Origin: CAZNOG01 sp964574635
GTDB taxonomy: Bacteria > Bacteroidota > Bacteroidia > Flavobacteriales_D > Cryomorphaceae
Direction of reading: 5' to 3'
NCBI GenBank assembly: GCA_964574635.1
Contig: CAZNOG010000012.1
Coordinates: 1-64,000 of the forward strand
DNA: 64,000 nt
The notes beneath the pieces are model-generated. The model was not told the origin of the DNA. It worked only from the letters and a program-made list of their open reading frames with translations, and did not search any database. Both the position numbers and the translations under genes were made by a program. Positions within the stretch are counted from its first letter, which is position 1. Every line of letters starts with the position of its first letter. This document shows positions 25,561 through 34,104 of this stretch, piece by piece.

Positions 25561-26461
25561 GTGGATCCCGGTGATTTTGGTGGCTCTGCTGGCGCTCGAA
25601 TTCGCCCTCAGGCTGTTCTTCGGTTTCGGTCGACTTCCCCTGTACTACACCTCCACGGTGTACGAGTACGCCTTGTGCCCCGACCAAGACCTCACCCGCT
25701 TCGGAAAGCAATTCTCCACCAACGAGGTAGGCATGCGCAGTGCACCTCTGGGAACAGGCGAATCCAGGGTATTGAAATTCGGCGATTCCGTGCTCAACGG
25801 CGGGGTGCGCATCACCCAGGATTCGCTTAGCTCAACGAGATTGGAAAGGATGCTGCGCAAGGTCCTCCCCGACGCGCGGGTCTTGAATGTATCGGCCGGG
25901 AGCTGGGGCGTGGACAATGCATTCTCGTGGATGCGGGAACACGGTGATTTCGGCGCCGAAGTGCTGGTTTTGGTCTTCAGCAGCCACGACTGGACCGACA
26001 CCATGACCTTTCGGGAGGTGGTGAACCGTGTGCCCTATTACCCCGGAACCTCTCCGCGCACGGCCATCGGTGACGCACTCGAATGGGTGTATTCCCGTTA
26101 CCTCCAAAAAGTGGATTGGGAATCCCTCCCAAAAATCAAAAACGCGCCTCCGCCCACGAAAAGCGATCATTCCACGGGATGGGAAAACTTCGTGCGGTAC
26201 GCCGAGGAGCGAAACCTGCCGCTGATCGTGTACCACCATACCACACAGAAAGAGCTGAAACGAGGCGCGTGGTCTCCCGAAGGTTCGGCATTGGAAGAGT
26301 TCCTGAAAAACAGCCCCGCCACGGTGGTGTCGGGATTCGACGCGGGATACGACGACAGCGACTATCTCGACGACATACACCTTTCCACCTCCGGACAACG
26401 AAAATTGGCCCGACTGCTTTACCCACCCACAAAAACCGCCCTCACCAACCGCGATGCCTAA
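25532..26461 (+). CDS. SGNH-hydrolase-like envelope protein in the glycan cluster
   Basis: A 309-residue protein anchored by an N-terminal helix (WIPVILVALLALEFALRLFF). The SGNH/GDSL fold is suggested by FGDSVLNGG (block I, Ser nucleophile), NVSAGSWGVDNAF (block II Gly) and the C-terminal DDIHLSTSGQRKLA (Asp-x-x-His pair). Block III normally supplies an Asn; here VLVFSSHDWTD has Ser-His-Asp instead. Enzymes of this type add or remove acetyl groups on exported glycans, a plausible role here. The last codons (PPTKT) are encoded by a near copy of the GT-rich element. It overlaps the next gene by 8 nt. Confidence 0.7.
   Translation: MKRRKPFPLKWIPVILVALLALEFALRLFFGFGRLPLYYTSTVYEYALCPDQDLTRFGKQFSTNEVGMRSAPLGTGESRVLKFGDSVLNGGVRITQDSLSSTRLERMLRKVLPDARVLNVSAGSWGVDNAFSWMREHGDFGAEVLVLVFSSHDWTDTMTFREVVNRVPYYPGTSPRTAIGDALEWVYSRYLQKVDWESLPKIKNAPPPTKSDHSTGWENFVRYAEERNLPLIVYHHTTQKELKRGAWSPEGSALEEFLKNSPATVVSGFDAGYDDSDYLDDIHLSTSGQRKLARLLYPPTKTALTNRDA
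26422..26438 (-). repeat. GT-rich element, near copy F (inside a CDS end)
   Basis: 14 of 15 core bases match (26424-26438). It lies in the last codons of the SGNH-like gene, where its C-rich strand reads Pro-Pro-Thr-Lys-Thr. Confidence 0.55.
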
Positions 26462-27503
26462 GGTTCTCTTCCTCTATACCGAATTGGCGGAGTACATCCG
26501 GATCTGCTTCGAAGCCCTGGCTGAATCGGGTGTGGAAGTGCACGTGGTGGCCTATCCCGTGCACCCCGAGGCGCCCTTCCGCTTCGATTTGGACAATTCG
26601 AAAGTGCACTACCACAAAAGGGAAACGCAGGACGACGCTTCCCTCTCCCGTTTGGTGGCGGAGGTGGATCCTGCGGTGTTGCTGTGCAGCGGCTGGATCG
26701 ACGCGGCCTACGTGAGGATTTGCCGTGAAAACCGATCGCTGCGGAAAACCGTGCTGATAAGTGACAACGGGTGGACCGGCGGCTTGCGCTCCGCGCTTTC
26801 GGTTCTCCGCGCGAGGATGCGGTACAAATCCGTGTTCGACCAAGCCTTCGTGCCGGGGCGACCCCAAGTGGAATACGCCCGGAAAATGGGCTTCGGCGAA
26901 GAGGACATTTACACCGGCTTTTACACCATCGACCCTAGGAAATCCCTGCCGTTGTCGGCGGCGAACACGGGGGGGGAATCGTTTCCCAAACGGTTCGTTT
27001 ACGCCGGCAGGTACGTCGATTTCAAAGGAATCGGGGAGCTTTGGGAAGCCTACTCTTCCTTGGGCGAAACCGAGTGGGAACTCCACTGCATCGGCACGGG
27101 GCCCTTGTTCGCATCCAAGCCGACGATTCCCGGCGTGCACCATCACGGCTTTGTCCAGCCGGCCGAAATGGATAATTTTGTGGCGAAAGGAGGAGTTTTT
27201 GTCCTGCCCAGCCACAAAGAACCTTGGGGGATGGTAATCCACGAATTCGCCGCCGCCGGTTATCCCCTGCTCTGTAGCCGTGAAGTCGGTGCGGCCACGG
27301 CATTTTTGGCGCCGGGGGAGAACGGCCACGCCTTCCCGGCCAAAAACAAAAACGCGTTGGCCGAGGCCATGCGAAAAATCACCGCCACAGGCGACGATGA
27401 CCTTCGGACCATGGCTCGAAAGAGCTTGGAATTGGCCGGGAAAGTCAACGTGGAAAATTGGGTGAACACCATTCGAAACCAGCTAATACAAAACCATGAG
27501 TAG
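26454..27503 (+). CDS. GT4-like glycosyltransferase
   Basis: A 349-residue GT-B protein. The N-terminal half is short (MPKVLFLYTELAEYIRICFEALAES). The C-terminal half has KRFVYAGRYVDFKGIGELWEAY, ELHCIGTGPL and the donor-site acid pair in PSHKEPWGMVIHEFAAAGYPLLCSREVG (EX7E form). It overlaps its neighbours by 8 nt on each side, consistent with one long operon. It is probably another repeat-unit glycosyltransferase with an unknown donor. Confidence 0.88.
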   Translation: MPKVLFLYTELAEYIRICFEALAESGVEVHVVAYPVHPEAPFRFDLDNSKVHYHKRETQDDASLSRLVAEVDPAVLLCSGWIDAAYVRICRENRSLRKTVLISDNGWTGGLRSALSVLRARMRYKSVFDQAFVPGRPQVEYARKMGFGEEDIYTGFYTIDPRKSLPLSAANTGGESFPKRFVYAGRYVDFKGIGELWEAYSSLGETEWELHCIGTGPLFASKPTIPGVHHHGFVQPAEMDNFVAKGGVFVLPSHKEPWGMVIHEFAAAGYPLLCSREVGAATAFLAPGENGHAFPAKNKNALAEAMRKITATGDDDLRTMARKSLELAGKVNVENWVNTIRNQLIQNHE

Positions 27504-28434
27504 AATCTTGATCACCGGAGGCGCGGGCTTCATCGCCAGCCACCTGGCCGCGAAATTGGCGGCGAGCGGCGAGCACCACATCGTCATCGCCGACAACTTG
27601 CAAACGGGCAAGAAAAGCCACCTTCCGATCAACGCCAATGGAAACATCGAATTCATCAAATCGGACGTAAACCGATTCGAAGACATTTCGGGCCTGTTTT
27701 ACTCCTACCGCTTCGACTACGTGTTTCACTACGCGGCGACAGTGGGGGTGAAACGCACCTTGGCCAATCCCACCATGGTGCTCGAAGACATCGAAGGCAT
27801 CAAAAACATCCTGAACCTGAGCAAAAACACCGGCGTGAAAAGGGTGTACTATTCGAGCAGCTCGGAGGTGTACGGAGAGCCGGTGGAGATTCCCCAAAAC
27901 GAAAAAACCACGCCGCTCAACTCCAAACTCCCCTACGCCATCGTAAAAAACATCGGTGAGGCCTTCCTCCGATCCTACAACGTGGAGTTCGGGTTGGAAT
28001 ACACCATCTTCCGCTTTTTCAACACCTACGGCCCCAACCAGAGCGAAGACTTCGTCATGTCGAAATTCGTGCGCGCCGCGCTGAACGGCGACGACCTGAC
28101 CATCTACGGCGACGGATTGCAAACGAGAACTTTCTGCTACATCAACGACAACACCGATGCGTGCACCAAGATCTTCCAACAAGGCAAAATCATCAACGAC
28201 GTCATCAACATCGGGTCAAACGTGGAAACGTCCATTCTGAGGCTGGCCAACACCATCGTCGACATCCTCGGCTCGAAATCGCGCATCGTTCACTTGCCGC
28301 CGCTGAAGGAAGGCGACATGACGAGGCGCATGCCCGACAATTCCCGAATGCTGGAAGTACTGGGCCGAGAACTCGTTCCCTTGCACGAAGGCATCGAGCG
28401 CATGTTGAAGTCCGACCAATTCGCGGTGGCATAA
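27496..28434 (+). CDS. Extended SDR nucleotide-sugar epimerase/dehydratase
   Basis: A 312-residue NAD(P)-dependent enzyme of the extended short-chain dehydrogenase family. The cofactor loop is ILITGGAGFIASHLA. The catalytic set is SSSSEVYGEP (Ser/Thr position) and YAIVKNIGE (YxxxK). NTYGPNQ and TRTFCYINDNTDAC are typical of UDP-glucuronate decarboxylase, dTDP-glucose 4,6-dehydratase or UDP-glucose 4-epimerase relatives. It supplies or modifies an activated sugar for this cluster; which one is not decidable here. Its stop overlaps the asnB start by one base (TAATG). Confidence 0.88.
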   Translation: MSRILITGGAGFIASHLAAKLAASGEHHIVIADNLQTGKKSHLPINANGNIEFIKSDVNRFEDISGLFYSYRFDYVFHYAATVGVKRTLANPTMVLEDIEGIKNILNLSKNTGVKRVYYSSSSEVYGEPVEIPQNEKTTPLNSKLPYAIVKNIGEAFLRSYNVEFGLEYTIFRFFNTYGPNQSEDFVMSKFVRAALNGDDLTIYGDGLQTRTFCYINDNTDACTKIFQQGKIINDVINIGSNVETSILRLANTIVDILGSKSRIVHLPPLKEGDMTRRMPDNSRMLEVLGRELVPLHEGIERMLKSDQFAVA

Positions 28435-30311
28435 TGTGCGGCATTGCGGGCATACTCGGAATGAGGGATTCCGAACGATCAAAAGAGGCGGTGCAGCGCA
28501 TGAACGCCGCTCTGGCACATCGGGGGCCTGACGCCCAGGGTCTGTACGAAGACCGGGGCATCGTTTTGGGCCACACCCGCCTGTCGATCATCGATCCCCG
28601 GGCGGGCGCCAACCAGCCCATGACCGATCCAACGGGGCGGTACACCCTCGTGTTCAACGGTGAAATTTACAACTACCGCGAGTTGCGCCCCATGTTTCGC
28701 GACACGACCTTCCGGACGGAATCGGATACGGAGGTGTTGCTTTGTGGGTTGATTAGATGGGGGGTAGACTTTCTCAAAGAATGCCGCGGAATGTATGCCT
28801 TTGCATTTTGGGACGGGGAAGAACAGGAGCTCATCCTCGGCCGCGATCCCATGGGCATCAAACCGCTGTACTACGCCAACGTGGGCAACCACCTCGTCTT
28901 CGCCAGTGAAATCCGCGCGATCGCCGCCTCCGGGTTGATCGAAAAAAAACTCGACCGGGACGCCTTGCCCGAGTACCTCCGCTTTCAGACCGTTCACGGC
29001 GCACGGACGCTGGCCCAAGGCGTGTTCTCCCTTCCTTCGGGAGCCTACCTGCGCGTAGGCGATTCAGAAATGAAAATCCACTACCACTACCGGCGCTCGG
29101 CAGTGGTGGAACCCGGGGTGCGGGGCATGGAATACTCCGACGTGCTCGGTTTGATCCGCAAGCGACTCGACACGGCGATCAAACGCAGATTGGTGGCGGA
29201 CGTGCCCCTCGGGGCCTTTCTTTCCGGCGGCATCGATTCCTCGGCCGTGGTGGCCCTCGCCTCCTCCCACGTTTCCCAACCGTTGAAAACCTTCAACATC
29301 GACTTTGCCGAAGAGGAATTCAGCGAAGCCAAATACGCCCGCATCGTCGCCGAGAAATACGGCACCGACCACACCACGATCCAACTTTCTCCCGCGGAAC
29401 TGCTGTCTTCCCTGCCCGACGCCATCGCCGCCATGGACCACCCTTCCGGCGACGGAATCAACACCTACGTGATCGCGAGGGCGGCAAAACACGCCGGCAT
29501 TACCGTGGCGCTCTCCGGCACCGGGGGCGACGAACTGTTCGCCGGATACCCCATCTTCAAACAAATTCACCGTTTGGAGCAAAACAAATGGATCTGGTCC
29601 TTCCCCCGATTCATCAGGGACATAGGCGGATTCCTCTTGGAAACGACCAAGCCGAGCATCGCCTCGTCGAAAATCCGCCAAGTGCTGAACGAGAATTACA
29701 CGGACCTCGAATACCAATACCCCTTCAGCCGGGAGGTGAGTCGGGAGCGGCTCAACCGCGCTTTGCTCTCTTACGACCCGCCGCCTGAAAAATCGGTTTG
29801 GGGAATCGTGAAAGAAGGCGTCGGGTACGGCACCCCCGGCTTTGACTTGCCCCTTTTGAGCCGCGTGAGCTACGCCGAAATGGCCACGTATCTGGAATCC
29901 GTCCTCCTCCGCGACGCCGACCAAATGTCCATGGCCCACGCCCTGGAAGTGCGCGTGCCCTTCCTCGACATCGACTTGGTGGCCACCGTGCTCTCGGTGA
30001 GGGACCGCATGAAATACCCCCACACTCCGAAAAAACTGCTCGTCGATGCCCTCGGAGATTCCCTGCCCGCCGAGATCGTCGATCGGCCCAAAATGGGTTT
30101 CGTCTTCCCGTGGGAACATTGGATGAAAAACGACTTGAAGGATTTTTGCGGGGACGCCATCACCGCACTCGGCAAGAGGGATGAATTCAACGGAAGGGAA
30201 TTGGCCAAAAGGTGGGACGCCTTTTTGAAAGGGGATTCGAAAGTGACGTGGTCGCGCATTTGGCACCTCTGCATCCTTCAGGCTTGGCTCGAAAAAAATG
30301 GCTTCGGATAA
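28434..30311 (+). CDS. asnB: Glutamine-hydrolysing asparagine synthetase-family protein
   Basis: A 625-residue two-domain enzyme. MCGIAGILGM gives the N-terminal nucleophile Cys of the class II glutaminase. YTLVFNGEIYNYRELR and ESDTEVLL complete the amidotransferase domain. The synthetase half has the ATP-pyrophosphatase loop AFLSGGIDSSAVVALAS, GTGGDELFAGYPIF and LRDADQMSMAHALEVRVPFLD. In glycan clusters, AsnB homologues often amidate a uronic acid or another carboxylated sugar rather than make asparagine; that is my preferred reading from context, not proven. The start is the ATG overlapping the SDR stop, required by the cysteine at position 2. Confidence 0.92.
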   Translation: MCGIAGILGMRDSERSKEAVQRMNAALAHRGPDAQGLYEDRGIVLGHTRLSIIDPRAGANQPMTDPTGRYTLVFNGEIYNYRELRPMFRDTTFRTESDTEVLLCGLIRWGVDFLKECRGMYAFAFWDGEEQELILGRDPMGIKPLYYANVGNHLVFASEIRAIAASGLIEKKLDRDALPEYLRFQTVHGARTLAQGVFSLPSGAYLRVGDSEMKIHYHYRRSAVVEPGVRGMEYSDVLGLIRKRLDTAIKRRLVADVPLGAFLSGGIDSSAVVALASSHVSQPLKTFNIDFAEEEFSEAKYARIVAEKYGTDHTTIQLSPAELLSSLPDAIAAMDHPSGDGINTYVIARAAKHAGITVALSGTGGDELFAGYPIFKQIHRLEQNKWIWSFPRFIRDIGGFLLETTKPSIASSKIRQVLNENYTDLEYQYPFSREVSRERLNRALLSYDPPPEKSVWGIVKEGVGYGTPGFDLPLLSRVSYAEMATYLESVLLRDADQMSMAHALEVRVPFLDIDLVATVLSVRDRMKYPHTPKKLLVDALGDSLPAEIVDRPKMGFVFPWEHWMKNDLKDFCGDAITALGKRDEFNGRELAKRWDAFLKGDSKVTWSRIWHLCILQAWLEKNGFG

Positions 30312-31452
30312 ACCCCGCATAGTGATTTTCACCGATTGGTACTTGCCGGGATACAAAGCCGGCGGCCCCATTCAATCGTGCGTGAATTTGGTCGCCCACC
30401 TCCACGACCGATTCGATTTTTACGTAGTGTCCTCCGATCGCGATTACCTCGAGGAACAACCCTACCCCCACGTGAAAATCGGGGAAACCGAACAAGTGGG
30501 TGCCGCAAGGGTGCGCTATCTGTCGCCTCGGGAGCGATCGTTTCGAAGCATTCGGAAAACCGTCAAGCAACTCGCGCCGGATCGGGTGTACATCAACGGC
30601 ATGTTCAGTCCAACTTTTTCCATTTACCCCTTGATGGCCGCCCGTAGCTTGGGATTGCCCACTACCGTGGCACCTCGGGGGATGCTTGCGCCGGGGGCAT
30701 TGGCCATCAAACCGATGAAAAAGAAAGTCTTCCTCAACGCCTTGTCGCTTTTGGGCGCTTACAAAAGTGTGGAGTTTCACGCCACCAACGCCGTGGAAAG
30801 CGCGCAAATAAGGCGGCACATCGGACTCAATGCCCAAATTGCGGAAGTGCCGAACATACCCGGGCTCACGCAGATCGAAAGGGCAAACGCCACCACCCAC
30901 AAAAACAAAAATCACCTCAACGTCTTGACCACCGCTCGTCTGGCGCGGGAAAAGAACATCGCCTTCGCGCTGGAATGTCTGGCGGAACTCCCGGATCACA
31001 TCCGCGTGAATCAGACGTTCATCGGTTCGGCGTACGACGAAAAATACGCGGGGCAATGCGGGGAACTGGCGCAAAAACTTCCGGACCACGTCCGCGTGGA
31101 ATTCTCCGGGCCCAAACCGCCCCGGGAAGTGGCCGAAAAGCTCGGGGAATCGCATCTTTTCTTCTTGCCGACGCTGGGCGAAAATTACGGACACGCCATC
31201 ATCGAGGCGCTTTTGGCGGGTGTGCCGGCCTTGATTTCCGATCGCACGCCGTGGCGGAACCTGGTGCGGGACGGATTGGGGCTTGACGCGGATTTGGCCG
31301 AGAAGCGTATTTTCGTCGATTACCTCGTCAAACTGGCGGAGATGGAAGGAGAGGAATACAAGGAACAATTCAAAAACGTCGGCGCAAACGCGCGGCGGCT
31401 CATCGATACCGATGCGTTGCGCCGCGGGTACATCGACCTGTTGTCGAGATGA
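30298..31452 (+). CDS. GT4-family glycosyltransferase
   Basis: A 384-residue GT-B enzyme of the type annotated as capsule or LPS glycosyltransferase. N-terminal FTDWYLPGYKAGGPIQSCVNLV is a common start for this subgroup. Later come TVAPRGMLAPGALAIKPMKK, VLTTARLAREKNIAFALECL and the donor site FLPTLGENYGHAIIEALLAGVPALISDRTPW. It overlaps asnB by 14 nt and the acetyltransferase gene by 4 nt. A partial match to the GT-rich element (30894-30908) lies in a low-complexity linker (NATTHKNKNH). Confidence 0.9.
   Translation: MASDKPRIVIFTDWYLPGYKAGGPIQSCVNLVAHLHDRFDFYVVSSDRDYLEEQPYPHVKIGETEQVGAARVRYLSPRERSFRSIRKTVKQLAPDRVYINGMFSPTFSIYPLMAARSLGLPTTVAPRGMLAPGALAIKPMKKKVFLNALSLLGAYKSVEFHATNAVESAQIRRHIGLNAQIAEVPNIPGLTQIERANATTHKNKNHLNVLTTARLAREKNIAFALECLAELPDHIRVNQTFIGSAYDEKYAGQCGELAQKLPDHVRVEFSGPKPPREVAEKLGESHLFFLPTLGENYGHAIIEALLAGVPALISDRTPWRNLVRDGLGLDADLAEKRIFVDYLVKLAEMEGEEYKEQFKNVGANARRLIDTDALRRGYIDLLSR
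30894..30908 (-). repeat. Partial match to the GT-rich element, copy G (within CDS)
   Basis: 13 of 15 core bases. It encodes Thr-His-Lys-Asn-Lys in a linker between the two glycosyltransferase halves and could be coincidence or a tolerated insertion. Confidence 0.3.
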
Positions 31453-31994
31453 AAACGGACTTGAGCACATACGACAACAGCCATTACCGCCCCGGAAACG
31501 CGGTGAAACGCGGGCTGTGGTACGCCACATCCATGGTGTTCTTCGGCACGGCTTTTCCGTGGCCGTCGGTGTTGAAAAGGTTTTTGTTGAGAATTTTCGG
31601 CGCTTCGATCGGGAGGGGAGTGGTCATTAAACCATCGGTGAGAATAAAATATCCGTGGTTCCTGAAAGTCGGGAATCATACGTGGATAGGGGAATCCGTG
31701 TGGATCGACAACTTGGCGGAGGTGGAAATCGGATCGCATTGCTGCCTGTCTCAGGGTGCTTTTTTGCTCACCGGAAATCACGATTATACCTCCAAATCCT
31801 TTAATTTAAGGATACAAAAGGTATATTTGTCAGATGGTGTATGGATCGGTGCGAAAGCAACGGTGTGCCCGGGAGTGATTTGTGAGTCTCACTCCGTGTT
31901 GACAGTGGGTTCCGTTGCGACCACCCGCTTGGAACCTTACGGGGTGTACGCGGGCGTACCTGCCGAGAAGAAAAGAATTCGGAAAATAGTATGA
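31449..31994 (+). CDS. WcaF-like hexapeptide acetyltransferase
   Basis: A 181-residue left-handed beta-helix acetyltransferase. IGRGVVIKPSVRIKYPWFLKVGNHTWIGESVWIDNLAEVEIGSH-like repeats (written here only in outline) run from residue ~50. The catalytic histidine region is LLTGNHDYTSKSFNL, and the C-terminal end has VWIGAKATVCPGV and PYGVYAGVPAEKKRI. Members such as WcaF O-acetylate colanic acid sugars using acetyl-CoA. It overlaps both neighbouring genes by 4 nt. The stretch 31790-31850 is AT-richer than its surroundings and contains a TATATTTG string, possibly an internal promoter. Confidence 0.85.
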   Translation: MKTDLSTYDNSHYRPGNAVKRGLWYATSMVFFGTAFPWPSVLKRFLLRIFGASIGRGVVIKPSVRIKYPWFLKVGNHTWIGESVWIDNLAEVEIGSHCCLSQGAFLLTGNHDYTSKSFNLRIQKVYLSDGVWIGAKATVCPGVICESHSVLTVGSVATTRLEPYGVYAGVPAEKKRIRKIV

Positions 31995-32740
31995 AAATAT
32001 CCGTCATAACCATCTCGTACAACGCTGCGGAAACGATCGAGGATACGATTCAGTCGGTATTGTCGCAGACGTACCAAGACATCGAATACATTCTGATCGA
32101 CGGTGGATCCCGGGACGAGACCATGGATATCGTGGAGAAATACCGCGACCGCATCGACGTGATTATTTCCGAATCGGACGACGGAATTTACGATGCCATG
32201 AACAAAGGCATCAAATACGCCACCGGCGACGTGATCGCCATTTTGAACGCCGACGATACCTTCACCTCCAAACGCGTGATCGAAACCGCCGCCAAACGGC
32301 TGGTGGAATTGAATTGCGATACCCTGTACGGGGACTTGGTGTACGTGAAAAGGGAAAACGACAACAAAGTGGTGAGGAAGTGGATTTCAGGCAAGTTCCG
32401 TCGCGACGCCTTCCTTCGCGGATGGATGCCGCCCCACCCTACTTTTTTCGTCAAGCGCGAAGTGTACCTGAAATACGGAGCCTTCAACACCCGACTGAAA
32501 ATCAGCGCCGATTACGAGTTTATGCTGCGCATACTCTTCAAGGAGAACGTATCGACGGTGTACCTCCCCGAAACCCTGGTGAAGATGAAAGCGGGTGGGC
32601 AGAGCAACAACTCGTTGAAAAACCGCCTCCGCGCCAACCTCGAAGACCGACTTTCGTGGGAGCTCAACGGATTGCGCCCCTTGGCTTTTACACTTTGGCG
32701 GAAGCCTTTCCGAAAAATCGGCCAATTCATCCTCCGCTGA
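31991..32740 (+). CDS. GT2-family glycosyltransferase
   Basis: A 249-residue GT-A enzyme, last in the operon. MKISVITISYNAAETIEDTI starts the nucleotide-binding domain. QDIEYILIDGGSRDETMDIV, ESDDGIYDAMNKGIKYATGD and ILNADDTF (DxD-type metal site) are typical of the WcaA/LgtF-like subgroup. HPTFFVKREVYLKYGAFN and ISADYEFMLRI mark the acceptor side. It probably initiates or extends the repeat unit; specificity unknown. No terminator is evident in the 175 nt that follow before a convergent gene. Confidence 0.9.
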   Translation: MKISVITISYNAAETIEDTIQSVLSQTYQDIEYILIDGGSRDETMDIVEKYRDRIDVIISESDDGIYDAMNKGIKYATGDVIAILNADDTFTSKRVIETAAKRLVELNCDTLYGDLVYVKRENDNKVVRKWISGKFRRDAFLRGWMPPHPTFFVKREVYLKYGAFNTRLKISADYEFMLRILFKENVSTVYLPETLVKMKAGGQSNNSLKNRLRANLEDRLSWELNGLRPLAFTLWRKPFRKIGQFILR

Positions 32741-32915
32741 TTCCCGGCGACCGAATCACACCTTATATTATACCGCAACCCGCTCCCCCGGGCACGGCGT
32801 TTCACTGAACTCAACCGTGGAACGAACGGGATGAACTTTCCGCGCCCGACCGTAGCCGTGCAATCAAACAATCAAATCAATGGTGGAATTCCGGAACCGG
32901 TCGAAGTCCGGATCA

Positions 32916-33887
32916 TCAGAACTTGGCTCGGCTCTTTCTGCGCACGCGGCTCTTTTTCTTCATCCAGCCGTACTTGCGCCTGCTGAACTCGCTCTGGCCC
33001 TTGATCACGTAGCTGTACGTGAATTGTGCAAAGAGGTAGCCGTCGTTGTTGGTGGGGTCGCCCCGCTTTTCGCCCGGGGCAAAGCTGCCGGCATTCGGAA
33101 CGTCCATTCCGTATTGGATGGCGTAATCCTCCGCCCTTCGCAGTGAAGCGGCGTTCGTGCGGTTGGCCATCTCCCGGGCCAGCTGGTTGTGCTCTTGAGA
33201 CAAGCGATCGTCGGTGACGTACTGACGGCTCACGTCGTCGAGGTAATCGGTGAAGGTCGTTCGGTAACCGATTTCAAACCCGAAGCGGTGGTGCCTCAGG
33301 TGGGTGAAATACATTCCCAATCCGGCCGGCAAGGTGAAATCGATCAGATTGTATTCGAAACCTTCGGTTCTGAGCGGCTGCAGATCCACCCATTCGCCGT
33401 TGAACTCGTCCAGGCCACCCCAGTAGCGCGCTTTCGGGTTGTGCTTCATCACGCCCGCGCCGATGAAACCGTACATCCTGAAATCGGGGTTGTAATACCC
33501 CCGGCCGCTCACGTCGTTGTCGTAGAAGAGGGTGATTTCCAATCGGGCGGCCACCTCGAGAATGTCGTTGCGGAAACTGAGGTTTCTGCTCACCCTGGCG
33601 GGGTTGCGCGAGTTGTAATCGTTGGCGCGGATCCTCCCGTAGTTCACCCCGAGATTCACCGACAGCCCTTGGGAAAGCTTGTACCGACCGAAACCGCCGA
33701 AAACCCACTGGGTGCGGTTCAACTTCATGTCGAACACGAAGTCGCGACGGGTTTCTTCCTGACCGCCGATTTCACCGAGATAATTCGAAGCGCCGACGCC
33801 CACACCAAAATCCCATCGGTACTGCGCTTCGGCATGCAAGACGGCAAAAAACAAAAACCCAAATGCGAGCAGTTTCAGTTTTGGCAT
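32916..33887 (-). CDS. DUF6089-like outer-membrane beta-barrel protein
   Basis: A 323-residue exported protein with a signal peptide (MPKLKLLAFGFLFFAVLHAEA). The mature part starts QYRWDFGVGVGASNYLGEIGG and has alternating aromatic beta-strands (WVFGGFGRYKLSQGLSVNLG, MYGFIGAGVMKHNPKARY, FGFEIGYRTTFTDYLDDVSR), as in DUF6089/OmpW-like barrels of Bacteroidota. It ends in a very basic tail (KYGWMKKKSRVRRKSRAKF), unusual for a barrel end. Function is unknown. The -7 box is 5 nt before the ATG, excluding the longer in-frame extension and predicting a leaderless mRNA. Confidence 0.8.
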   Translation of the reverse strand: MPKLKLLAFGFLFFAVLHAEAQYRWDFGVGVGASNYLGEIGGQEETRRDFVFDMKLNRTQWVFGGFGRYKLSQGLSVNLGVNYGRIRANDYNSRNPARVSRNLSFRNDILEVAARLEITLFYDNDVSGRGYYNPDFRMYGFIGAGVMKHNPKARYWGGLDEFNGEWVDLQPLRTEGFEYNLIDFTLPAGLGMYFTHLRHHRFGFEIGYRTTFTDYLDDVSRQYVTDDRLSQEHNQLAREMANRTNAASLRRAEDYAIQYGMDVPNAGSFAPGEKRGDPTNNDGYLFAQFTYSYVIKGQSEFSRRKYGWMKKKSRVRRKSRAKF

Positions 33888-33892
33888 AGCGA

Positions 33893-33900
33893 CAAATATA
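33893..33900 (-). promoter_or_regulatory. -7 box, predicted leaderless outer-membrane protein mRNA
   Basis: Minus strand TATATTTG, then TCGCT, then ATG (5-nt gap). Confidence 0.6.
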
Positions 33901-34091
33901 GAAAGATGCAGGTAATCCGCATCCCTATTCCCTTCAATCTTCAAAGATTCGAAGAATTTTTCAATGTTCGTGAGTTTTGACGTCGGATTATCGACTCCGC
34001 GTGGCGACCGCGCCGCTACGCTCGACGACCTTTAAAACCGAAAAGAAACAAAAGGGTTGCAAAAATCGCGATTCGGTCGAAGGTAAATCCC

Positions 34092-34099
34092 TACTTTCG
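34092..34099 (+). promoter_or_regulatory. -7 box, predicted leaderless DUF4105 mRNA
   Basis: TACTTTCG, then CGCC plus one base, then ATG at 34105 (5-nt gap). Confidence 0.5.
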
Positions 34100-34104
34100 C
34101 CGCC

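Noticed and set aside
33845..33870. A run resembling the GT-rich element (TTTGGGTTTTTGTTTTTTG on the minus strand)
   Set aside because: It encodes the hydrophobic core of a signal peptide (FGFLFF), lacks the GTGGGTG half and is explained by coding.
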